A program made the translations under genes and the position numbers. Below are positions 13,873 to 21,015 of a stretch of 27,590 bases of DNA, piece by piece. Below the pieces are notes generated by a model. The model had not been told where the DNA came from. It searched no databases and was given only the letters and a program-made list of their open reading frames with translations. Origin of the DNA: Candidatus Brocadiaceae bacterium (GTDB taxonomy: Bacteria; Planctomycetota; Brocadiia; Brocadiales; Bathyanammoxibiaceae); assembly GCA_030018855.1 (NCBI GenBank), contig JASEHG010000007.1, positions 1 through 27,590 of the forward strand, in the 5' to 3' direction. The first letter of the stretch is position 1. Each line of letters starts with the position of its first letter.

Positions 13873-15297
13873 ATGCAGAGGGCAAAAGTGGTAGGGGCAT
13901 CCCCAGCGTCTGAGAAGTTGAAAACCCACCGTATCTCAGGTGGGTCATGTCTCAAGAAACTCTTTCCGTTAAAGGAGAGCAATACTACCGTGCTGACGGA
14001 GGTCATTGCCGGGGTAACCACGTTCCTTAGTATGTCCTACATCATATTTGTTCAGCCGGCGGTACTATCCACCTGTGGGATGGACTTTGGCTCGGTACTC
14101 ACTGCCACCTGTATAGCCAGTGCCGTGGGGACCCTGCTGATGGGCCTCCTGGCCCGCTATCCCATAGCCCAGGCCCCAGCCATGGGACACAACTTTTACT
14201 TCGCCTTTATAGTGTGCGGCCCTGTGGCCATGGGGGGGATGGGCTATCCCTGGCAGGTGGCCCTAGGTGCCACCGTCATATCGGGGAGTCTGTTCGTCAT
14301 CCTCTCCGCAGTGGGCCTGAAGTTCAGGGAACTTATCATAGGCATCATCCCGGACTCCCTGAAGAATGCCATCGCAGTGGGTATCGGCCTCCTTATCGCC
14401 CTCATTGGTTTTCAGTATGGTGGGGTGATAGTGGATTCTCCAGGGACCCTGGTTACCCTGGGCAACCCCAAGTACCCGGAGGTCTGGTTAACCCTCTTTG
14501 GTACGGTGCTCATAGGGGTCTTAGTAGTCTTAAGGATAAAAGGGGCCATCCTGATTGGCATCTTTGCCACGGCCATGGCGGGTATACCACTGGGCATCAC
14601 CAAATATCACGGTATAGTGAGCATGCCTGCCTCATTGGCTCCCACCTTTGCCAAGGTAGACGTGGTCGGCCTGTTTAAACACAAGGAGTTTTTTACGGTA
14701 ATCTTTGTCCTCTTCTTCCTGGATTTGTTTGATTCAATAGGTACCCTGGTGGGGATAGGGGAGCAGGGTGGCTTCATGAAGGACGGAAAGCTCCCGAGGG
14801 TACAATGGGCCTTCTTTTCTGATGCAGTGGCAACGGTGGTAGGGGCTGTGATGGGTACCTCTACCGTTTCTTCTTACATAGAGAGCACCGCAGGCATCCA
14901 GGCAGGGGGCCGCACGGGCCTGGCTAACATGGTAACTGCCTTTCTCCTCCTCCTCTCCCTCTTCTTTCTCCCCATCGTAGAGACAGTGGGCGGCGGTTAC
15001 CCAATCCAGGGGGATAGATACCTCTACCCCATCATCGCCCCCGCCCTCATAATAGTGGGCAGTATGATGCTAGGTGGGACTGCAAGGATACGCTGGGACG
15101 ACCCCACTGAGGCCATACCAGCCTTCCTTACCATCAGCATCATACCCTTTAGCGTCAGTATCACCGAAGGGCTGGCCTTTGGTTTTATATCTTACTCAAT
15201 CCTCAAGGCGGTAAGCGGGCAGGGGCTAAAGGTACACTGGTTGTTCCACCTGGTCTCGGCGGCCTTCGTGGCAAGGTACGTTTTGTTAAGGGGATAA
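13873..15297 (+). CDS. AzgA/NCS2-family hypoxanthine-guanine permease
   Basis: This is an inner-membrane purine:proton symporter of the nucleobase-ascorbate/AzgA type with about 12-14 hydrophobic segments. Family marks: KKLFPLKESNTTVLTEVIAG then TTFLSMSYIIFVQP at the start, APAMGHNFYFAF in the pore region (usually APGMGxNAYFA), LFFLDLFDSIGTLVGIG, and GTSTVSSYIESTAGIQAGGRTGL. ATG 13873 is the nearest in-frame ATG, but homologues normally start right before KKLF. At 13947 an ATG with AGGTGG upstream sits at exactly that place in the wrong frame by one base (ATG T CTC AAG), so an indel in the cell or the assembly is possible. The 13873 form adds about 26 residues including a repeat fragment (GTAGGGGCATCC, 13891). 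hpt upstream supports purine salvage. Confidence 0.85.
   Translation: MQRAKVVGASPASEKLKTHRISGGSCLKKLFPLKESNTTVLTEVIAGVTTFLSMSYIIFVQPAVLSTCGMDFGSVLTATCIASAVGTLLMGLLARYPIAQAPAMGHNFYFAFIVCGPVAMGGMGYPWQVALGATVISGSLFVILSAVGLKFRELIIGIIPDSLKNAIAVGIGLLIALIGFQYGGVIVDSPGTLVTLGNPKYPEVWLTLFGTVLIGVLVVLRIKGAILIGIFATAMAGIPLGITKYHGIVSMPASLAPTFAKVDVVGLFKHKEFFTVIFVLFFLDLFDSIGTLVGIGEQGGFMKDGKLPRVQWAFFSDAVATVVGAVMGTSTVSSYIESTAGIQAGGRTGLANMVTAFLLLLSLFFLPIVETVGGGYPIQGDRYLYPIIAPALIIVGSMMLGGTARIRWDDPTEAIPAFLTISIIPFSVSITEGLAFGFISYSILKAVSGQGLKVHWLFHLVSAAFVARYVLLRG
15283..15295 (+). repeat. Left inverted arm at the restriction-modification cassette edge
   Basis: TTGTTAAGGGGAT overlaps the permease end. It pairs with ATCCCCTTACAA (18032-18043), differing by one T. 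The arms end five bases before the first methyltransferase start and begin right after the last cassette stop codon. Confidence 0.4.
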
Positions 15298-15300
15298 ATA

Positions 15301-16182
15301 TTGTATAAATTGAAAGACATTTTCACTGAAATGGAAAGTCTGCTTTGTGCTGAACAGCACGGAGAATATGTGCAGAGGAAACTTGTTCCATTTTACTATA
15401 ACCCTGAAAAGAAGATAAAGCTTTTTCAGGGGAATGCTCTATTTCTTTTAAAGAAGATTCCAGATAGTTGTATTGATATGATTTTTGCAGACCCTCCTTA
15501 CTTTGGAAATCAGTCAGGTTTGGTTATAAAACGTACTGATGGGCACGCCGACACTTTTGATACTCAAAAGGCTAAATGGGCCTATTCTAAATCCTTAAGC
15601 TATCAATTTGAATTTCACTATACCTGGCTCAAAGAAGCCCAGCGTATTCTAAAAGAGGGTTCTACTATTTGGGTTACTGGAACCTATCATAGTATTGGGG
15701 TAATAAATGTTGTTCTTCAGGACTTAGGCTTTAAACTACTCAACGATATTATTCTCCACAAGAGGAACGCCCCACCTAATTTTAAGGGTTCGTGCTTTAG
15801 GGCTGTTACTGAGACTATGCTATGGGCAAAAAAGAATACAGGTGGGAAGACAAAATTTAATTATAGGGACATGAAGGAACTAAATGGTGGGGTTCAAATG
15901 AAAAATATCTGGGAGTATTGGGCGGAGAAAAATTCTTTTCTGCACCCTGCCACAAAGCAACCCATTGTTTTGGAATATGCAATATTGGCTGGAAGCAGTG
16001 AAGGAGATTTGGTTCTTGACCCATTTGCCGGTTCTGGTACAACTGGATTCGTTGCCCATGGACTTAGAAGAAAATGTGTCATGATAGAGATAGACCATAA
16101 CTATTGCCAACTTATCAAAGACCGAATTGAAGGAAAATATGGAAAATTCGAAAGAAAGACAGAAACTAAAAGAGAAGTTTAG
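15301..16182 (+). CDS. Beta-class DNA N6-adenine methyltransferase (DpnA-like)
   Basis: This 293-residue methyltransferase transfers a methyl group from S-adenosylmethionine to adenine in DNA. Catalytic DPPY lies at 64-67 and the SAM-binding DPFAGSGTT at 240-248, that is motif IV before motif I, the beta-class order (N6_N4_Mtase family). FHYTWLKEAQRILKEGSTIW and AVTETMLWAKKN resemble the DpnA/MboIB group. The start is TTG 15301 with AAGGGG seven bases upstream, inside the permease end; ATG 15331 lacks a ribosome site. Its end overlaps the endonuclease gene by 44 bases. Base composition is visibly AT-richer than the flanks. The target cannot be read. It is not the usual partner of an EcoRV-type enzyme. 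Confidence 0.92.
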   Translation: MYKLKDIFTEMESLLCAEQHGEYVQRKLVPFYYNPEKKIKLFQGNALFLLKKIPDSCIDMIFADPPYFGNQSGLVIKRTDGHADTFDTQKAKWAYSKSLSYQFEFHYTWLKEAQRILKEGSTIWVTGTYHSIGVINVVLQDLGFKLLNDIILHKRNAPPNFKGSCFRAVTETMLWAKKNTGGKTKFNYRDMKELNGGVQMKNIWEYWAEKNSFLHPATKQPIVLEYAILAGSSEGDLVLDPFAGSGTTGFVAHGLRRKCVMIEIDHNYCQLIKDRIEGKYGKFERKTETKREV

Positions 16183-16945
16183 AAATCAACTCCTTAAACA
16201 TGTTGAACTATTTAACGCCGCAATTTCTACGGGGAAAGGCGATTGGGTTGTCAAAGGATTCATTGACATTGCCAGGAATATTTACACAATTTCCGTGGAT
16301 ACCAAGGTTGTTTCAAAAATAATGGAACTTCTCCTTTTTCCCAAGATTTGCCAGTTTGCTCAAGACAATGGTTACAAGATGGTTCTTTGTAAGGAGCAGA
16401 ATTTTTACCCTGATATTTCATTTATAGACAGTAAAAATAATAAATTTGCGGTCGATCTAAAAAGTACTTATAGAAAGAATGGGAAAGGGGTGAACGGTAT
16501 GACGTTAGGGGCATTTACCGGGTATTTCCGGGACAGAAAAAGTAAAAAGAACATAACCTTTCCATATGGTGAATACATTGGGCATTTTGTCCTGGGCGTA
16601 ATCTATTCTAGAGCGGATGAAAATTTGGATGAAAGAAAAATATACAAATTGGACAATCTGCAAAATATTACATCCGTTATCAGGGATTTCATCTTCTTTG
16701 TTCAGGAGAAATATCGGATTGCCCTTGACCGACCAGGGAGTGGCAACACAAAGAATATAGGCTCTGTTACCAAAATTGATGAACTGATAAATGGAAAGGG
16801 TCCTTTTACGGAACTCGGTGAGGATGTCTTTGATGACTACTGGATGTATTATCTTACAAAAGACATGGCAAAGGCTGTTGATCTCAAGGGAGCCCCATAC
16901 AAAAATCTTAAGGAGTATAAAGAATACAAGAAGTTAAACAAATGA
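16139..16945 (+). CDS. EcoRV-like type II restriction endonuclease
   Basis: This 268-residue protein aligns with my recollection of EcoRV along most of its length: SVDTKVVSKIMELLLFPKI (EcoRV has SDTKVLSTIFELFSRPII), the Q-loop KEQNFYPD, the active site YPD...AVDLKSTY with D92, D106 and K108 (EcoRV D74, D90, K92), TLGAFTGYFRDR, YIGHFVLGVIYSR, and the recognition loop GSGNTKNIGS (200-209), nearly the same as EcoRV GSGNTTNIGS. Conservation of both the catalytic triad and the base-reading loop predicts cleavage within GATATC; this is inference. ATG 16139 has AGGA four bases upstream; TTG 16127 is an alternative. It lies between two methyltransferases, overlapping the first by 44 bases and ending 18 bases before the second. 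The composition is AT-rich. Confidence 0.93.
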   Translation: MENSKERQKLKEKFRNQLLKHVELFNAAISTGKGDWVVKGFIDIARNIYTISVDTKVVSKIMELLLFPKICQFAQDNGYKMVLCKEQNFYPDISFIDSKNNKFAVDLKSTYRKNGKGVNGMTLGAFTGYFRDRKSKKNITFPYGEYIGHFVLGVIYSRADENLDERKIYKLDNLQNITSVIRDFIFFVQEKYRIALDRPGSGNTKNIGSVTKIDELINGKGPFTELGEDVFDDYWMYYLTKDMAKAVDLKGAPYKNLKEYKEYKKLNK

Positions 16946-16963
16946 TATAAGATGTGGAGAAAG

Positions 16964-18031
16964 ATGTCTACTATTACTAAGCGACAGATGACCCTTATAG
17001 AAAGTGCCCCAACCTTCCCCTCAACCAGATTTCAAGGAAGCAAGTTAAAGATAATAGATTGGATCTGGGATGCTATCAAGGATTTAGCTTTTGACACCGC
17101 CCTTGATGCCTTTGGTGGCACGGGATGTGTTGGTTATATGTTAAAGGAAAAAGGGAAAGAGGTTACCTATAACGATATATTGAAATTTAATTGGCATATT
17201 GGTTTAGCACTGATTGAGAATGATAGAGTTAGACTTACAGAAAAGGATGTTGATCTCCTTCTTGCAAGGCACAATGGAATTGAATATCCGACCTTTGTTT
17301 ATAATACTTTCAAAGATATTTACTTTACTGATGAAGAGAACCAATGGATTGATACAGTCATAACGAATATAGGATTACTTAATGGCATTTACAAAAAAGC
17401 CCTTGCCCATTTTGCCCTTTTTCAAGCATGTATTGCCAAAAGGCCTTTTAATCTTTTCCATAGAAAAAATCTTTATCTAAGATTTTCCGAAGTGGAGAGA
17501 AATTTTGGCAACAAGGCTACGTGGGATACACCTTCTGGGGTCCATTTTAGAAAATTTATAAATGAGGCAAACAGGGCGGTTTTCAGTAATGGCCGACAAA
17601 ATAGGGCGTTAAACTTAGATGTCTTTGCTATTGAAGGAAATTTTGACCTTGTTTATGTTGACACTCCTTATATCTCCAAAAGGGGGGTGGGTGTTGATTA
17701 TTTGGGCTTTTATCATTTTCTGGAAGGACTCGTTAATTATTCCACTTGGAATGAGAAGATAGATTATAGAACAAAACATAGACGGCTAAAGGGGAATGGT
17801 TCTATTTGGATTGATAAAAATCAGATTCATTCGGCCTTTGATAGATTATTCATGAAATTTAGAAAGAGTATTTTGGTTGTCTCTTACAGGTCTGACGGAG
17901 TTCCATCTATTGCAGAGCTAATGAATTTACTGAAGAAATACAAACCAAAGGTAGAGGAACTAAAGCGTAAAAACTACAAATATGTTTTAAGCACCAATCA
18001 TTCTGAGGAAGTATTGTTAATTGGGAAATGA
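16964..18031 (+). CDS. Alpha-class (D12/Dam-type) DNA adenine methyltransferase
   Basis: This 355-residue methyltransferase has the SAM motif DAFGGTG (48-54) first and the catalytic motif DTPY (233-236) later, the alpha-class order shared by Dam and M.EcoRV. The TRFQGSKLKIIDWIW opening is the usual D12 N-terminus. The catalytic motif is DTPY rather than DPPY. ATG 16964 is preferred to 16952 because GGAG lies four bases before it. It follows the endonuclease by 18 bases and is the likely protective partner, since the EcoRV methylase belongs to this class (family knowledge). The presence of a second, beta-class methyltransferase upstream is unexplained. Confidence 0.9.
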   Translation: MSTITKRQMTLIESAPTFPSTRFQGSKLKIIDWIWDAIKDLAFDTALDAFGGTGCVGYMLKEKGKEVTYNDILKFNWHIGLALIENDRVRLTEKDVDLLLARHNGIEYPTFVYNTFKDIYFTDEENQWIDTVITNIGLLNGIYKKALAHFALFQACIAKRPFNLFHRKNLYLRFSEVERNFGNKATWDTPSGVHFRKFINEANRAVFSNGRQNRALNLDVFAIEGNFDLVYVDTPYISKRGVGVDYLGFYHFLEGLVNYSTWNEKIDYRTKHRRLKGNGSIWIDKNQIHSAFDRLFMKFRKSILVVSYRSDGVPSIAELMNLLKKYKPKVEELKRKNYKYVLSTNHSEEVLLIGK

Positions 18032-18043
18032 ATCCCCTTACAA
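18032..18043 (-). repeat. Right inverted arm at the restriction-modification cassette edge
   Basis: ATCCCCTTACAA begins at the base after the methyltransferase stop and is the near reverse complement of 15283-15295. Confidence 0.4.
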
Positions 18044-18053
18044 TGAAAACAAC

Positions 18054-18080
18054 TTGATGTGCATTCGCTGTTCTTTTAAT
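18054..18080 (+). promoter_or_regulatory. Possible promoter for the gcv operon
   Basis: TTGATG (18054-18059), 15 bases, TTTAAT (18075-18080). The spacing is short, so this is tentative. The 89-base spacer is too short for a tandem glycine riboswitch and none is visible. Confidence 0.35.
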
Positions 18081-18120
18081 ACCTAAATATCTCTCCTTTC
18101 CACTACACAGTCTGAAAAAC

Positions 18121-19221
18121 ATGGACACTATAAAAACCCCACTGTACGAGGCACACCAAAGACTTGGCGCACGGTTTATAGAATTTCACGGCTACGAGCT
18201 TCCCCTGGAGTACACAGGTATAATAGAGGAACACCTGGCAGTAAGAAACCAGGCAGGGCTCTTTGACCTCTCCCACATGGGGGAAATAGAGGTGCAGGGA
18301 GGGGACGCACTCAGACTCCTCCAGAGGCTCATTACCAACGATGCCGAGAGGCTTGCCGATAGAAAGATACTTTACACCCCTTTATGTAATCCCCAGGGAG
18401 GAATTATTGACGATGTAATTGTTTATCGCTTCAACAGGGAGAGGTTTCTCATGGTAGTTAACGCCTCTAATATACAGAAGGTCTATGAGTGGATGCAGGG
18501 CAATTCTTTACCAGGGGCCAGGGTGCTAGACCGCAGTCAGGAGTTAGGGATGATTGCCATCCAGGGGCCTCTCTCCCAGTCCGTGGTGGAAGGCGTCCTG
18601 GGCAAGGACATTGCCAACCTCTCTCACCATGCTCTTGTAGAGGAAGGGGGGATGATTGTTTCCAGGACAGGCTACACGGGTGAGGACGGCTTTGAGGTCT
18701 ATACCCCAAATGAGAGGTGCCCCGTCCTGTGGGAGAATTTCATGTCTGCCGGCAAACCCCTGGGACTCAGGCCGGCAGGTCTCGGCGCCAGGGATACACT
18801 GCGGCTTGAGGCTGGGCTCCTCCTTTATGGCAACGACATAGATGATAACACCACCCCCCTGGAGGCCGGTATTGCCTGGACGGTAAAGTTCTATAAAGAG
18901 GACTTCATAGGAAAAGAGACCCTCCTGTCCCAGAAGGCCTCAGGGGTCAAGAGGAGGCTGGTGGGTCTTGAACTCCTTGAGAGGGGTATACCCAGGACGG
19001 GGCATCCAATCCTTGCAGATTCAAACAAGATAGGGTATGTTACCAGCGGTACTTTTAGCCCATCCCTCCAAAAACCCATTGCCATGGGTTACGTGGAGAG
19101 TAATTATGCCGAGGTAGGGGCATCCGCCTTAGGCGGACCAGTGCCCCTGCTTGTGGAAATAAGAGGCAGGCAACTTAAGGCCAGGATTGCAAGTCTCCCT
19201 TTTTATAAAAGAGGAGGTTAA
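18121..19221 (+). CDS. gcvT: Glycine cleavage system T protein (aminomethyltransferase)
   Basis: This 366-residue enzyme releases ammonia from the aminomethyl group on lipoylated GcvH and passes the methylene to tetrahydrofolate. It has the full family pattern: KTPLYEAHQRLGARFIEF start, EEHLAVRNQAGLFDLSHMGE, PQGGIIDDVIVYR with the catalytic Asp region, RTGYTGEDGFEVY, and GARDTLRLEAGLLLYGNDI. The C-terminal barrel contains an unusual VGASALGGPVPL (332-343), encoded by a composite family A and C repeat just before the conserved VEIRGRQLKARI strand. The frame is kept and no core motif is lost. gcvH follows directly after the stop, with GAGGAGG inside the gcvT end. The start ATG has a weak ribosome site. 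Confidence 0.96.
   Translation: MDTIKTPLYEAHQRLGARFIEFHGYELPLEYTGIIEEHLAVRNQAGLFDLSHMGEIEVQGGDALRLLQRLITNDAERLADRKILYTPLCNPQGGIIDDVIVYRFNRERFLMVVNASNIQKVYEWMQGNSLPGARVLDRSQELGMIAIQGPLSQSVVEGVLGKDIANLSHHALVEEGGMIVSRTGYTGEDGFEVYTPNERCPVLWENFMSAGKPLGLRPAGLGARDTLRLEAGLLLYGNDIDDNTTPLEAGIAWTVKFYKEDFIGKETLLSQKASGVKRRLVGLELLERGIPRTGHPILADSNKIGYVTSGTFSPSLQKPIAMGYVESNYAEVGASALGGPVPLLVEIRGRQLKARIASLPFYKRGG
19114..19150. repeat. Composite A+C repeat inside gcvT
   Basis: GTAGGGGCA (19114-19122) and TGCCCCTGC (19142-19150) are family A half arms with one mismatch. Between them lies TCCGCCTTAGGCGGA plus CCAG. It is read in frame as VGASALGGPVPL. Confidence 0.8.
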
Positions 19222-19608
19222 ATGGAATTCCCCCAGGATTTGTATTATACCGAAACCCATGAATGGTTGAGGGTCAAGGACGGAGAGGTAACGGTGGGTA
19301 TTACCTCTTACGCCCAGGAACAGTTGAGGGACGTGGTCTTTATAGAGCTTCCCCGGGTGGGTAAGAAGGTAAAGGCCAAGGACCCCTGCGCCGTGATAGA
19401 ATCTGTGAAGGCCGCTTTTGACATATACGCCCCGCTCTCAGGGACAATTACCGGCGTTAACAAGGAGCTGGAAGGTCAGCCTGAACTGGTTAACAAAGAC
19501 CCCTATGGACTGGGCTGGATGTTCGTCCTAAAAATGGAAGACCTTACCCAACTCCAGACGCTCCTGAACGCCCAGGCCTATGCCTCTATCATAAAGGAGG
19601 GGCATTAA
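19222..19608 (+). CDS. gcvH: Glycine cleavage system H protein
   Basis: This 128-residue lipoyl carrier shuttles the aminomethyl intermediate between the P, T and L proteins. The lipoylated lysine is K63 in ESVKAAFDIYAP; the usual Ser after AA is Phe here. THEWLRV (12-18), VGITSYAQEQLRDVVFIELP and the NKDPYGLGWM loop are all standard. The start ATG follows the gcvT TAA without a gap, and the TAA shares its last A with the gcvPA ATG. The lipoate ligase-like gene at the operon end is the probable modifying enzyme. Confidence 0.97.
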   Translation: MEFPQDLYYTETHEWLRVKDGEVTVGITSYAQEQLRDVVFIELPRVGKKVKAKDPCAVIESVKAAFDIYAPLSGTITGVNKELEGQPELVNKDPYGLGWMFVLKMEDLTQLQTLLNAQAYASIIKEGH

Positions 19609-21014
19609 TGGATTACGTACCCCATACGACTCAGGAAAGAGAGGAGATGCTCAGGGAGATTGGTGTGCCTTCCGTGGAGGCCCTCTTTGAGGTAATCCCT
19701 GAGAGGCTGAGAAAGGCCACGCCCCGTCTACCTGGGGCCTTATCGGAGGCCGAACTGGTAGATTTCTTCAAAGGGCTAGGTGGAAAAAACAAACACCTTA
19801 ACCAGTATAATTCTTTCTTGGGGGCTGGCGTCTATGACCATTTTATACCCAGTGTAGTAGGGAGTCTGGCCTCAAGGGGCGAATTCCTGACCAGTTACAC
19901 CCCATATCAGCCTGAGGCAAGCCAGGGGACGCTCCAGGTACTCTACGAGTTTCAAACCCTTGTATGTGAACTTACGGGTCTGGACGTGGCCAATGCCTCC
20001 ATGTATGACGGGGCCACGGCCCTTGCAGAGGCCGCCCTGCTGGCCATCAGGCACACCGAAAGGAATAAGGTAATGGTCTCAAGGACAGTACACCCGGAGT
20101 ACAGGGCGGTGTTGGCCACGTATCTTAAACCACTAGAGGCTGCCCTTGTGGAGGTGCCGGCATGTGAAGGGGTAACCGATGTATCTGCCTTAAAAGACCG
20201 TATTGACGAGGGGGTGTCGGCCGTAATACTTCAGCAACCCAACTTCTTTGGCTGTCTGGAGGAGGCGGAGGCCATTTCAGCCATAGCCCATGAAAAGGGG
20301 TCACTGCTGATAGCCTGTGTCAATCCCATCTCTCTGGGACTGTTAAGCCCTCCTGGAGACTACGGTGCAGATATTGCCGTGGGGGACGCCCAGCCATTGG
20401 GTAACCCCCCCTTTTATGGTGGCCCTCATGTGGGTTTCTTTGCAGTGAGAAAGGAGCTTATGAGGAAGATGCCAGGGAGACTGGCGGGTGCCACTACCGA
20501 TTTAGAAGGACGCAGGGCATTTGTCCTTACGCTCCAGGCCCGGGAACAGCACATCCGCCGTCAGCGGGCCACCTCCAACATCTGCACCAACCAGAACCTC
20601 CTGGCCTTGCGGGCCACCATATACCTCTCTGCCCTGGGTAAGGAGGGTCTCATGGAATTGGCGGAATTAAATCTACAAAAGAGTCATTATGCAAAGGATA
20701 AGATATGTGCCCTCAAGGGGTTCTCCACCCCCTTTGGCAAGAGACCCTTTTTCAATGAGTTTGTCATCCGTCTCCCCAAGGGCCTTACCCCTGACAGCCT
20801 TAACAATAGACTCTACAAGAGGGGTATTATTGGAGGATTGCCATTAGGGAGGTTCTACCCGGAACTAAAAGATTCTATGCTCTTCTGTGTAACGGAGAAT
20901 AAGACCCGTAACCAGATAGATGCCCTGGTCTATAGCCTGAAAGAGATTTCAAGGGGCCTACCCCGTGCCAGTAAAGTACGGGGCAGGGGCGCCCAAAGGG
21001 CGAGGAAATCCTGA
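19608..21014 (+). CDS. gcvPA: Glycine dehydrogenase (decarboxylating) subunit 1
   Basis: This 468-residue N-terminal half of the split P protein pairs with GcvPB to form the PLP-dependent glycine decarboxylase. MDYVPHTTQEREEMLREIGV, YNSFLGAGVYDHFIPSVV, TSYTPYQPEASQGTLQVLYEFQT and NASMYDGATALAEAALLA are hallmarks of this subunit, which lacks the PLP lysine. The last 20 or so residues (GLPRASKVRGRGAQRARKS) are basic, lie beyond the normal end and are encoded by a region with CCCCGT/ACGGGG and GGCGCCC/GGGCG dyads, possibly a decayed repeat. The stop is one base before the gcvPB ATG. Confidence 0.96.
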   Translation: MDYVPHTTQEREEMLREIGVPSVEALFEVIPERLRKATPRLPGALSEAELVDFFKGLGGKNKHLNQYNSFLGAGVYDHFIPSVVGSLASRGEFLTSYTPYQPEASQGTLQVLYEFQTLVCELTGLDVANASMYDGATALAEAALLAIRHTERNKVMVSRTVHPEYRAVLATYLKPLEAALVEVPACEGVTDVSALKDRIDEGVSAVILQQPNFFGCLEEAEAISAIAHEKGSLLIACVNPISLGLLSPPGDYGADIAVGDAQPLGNPPFYGGPHVGFFAVRKELMRKMPGRLAGATTDLEGRRAFVLTLQAREQHIRRQRATSNICTNQNLLALRATIYLSALGKEGLMELAELNLQKSHYAKDKICALKGFSTPFGKRPFFNEFVIRLPKGLTPDSLNNRLYKRGIIGGLPLGRFYPELKDSMLFCVTENKTRNQIDALVYSLKEISRGLPRASKVRGRGAQRARKS

Positions 21015-21015
21015 G

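Noticed and set aside
18032..18120. Glycine riboswitch before gcvT
   Set aside because: The spacer is only 89 bases and shows no paired aptamer-like stems.
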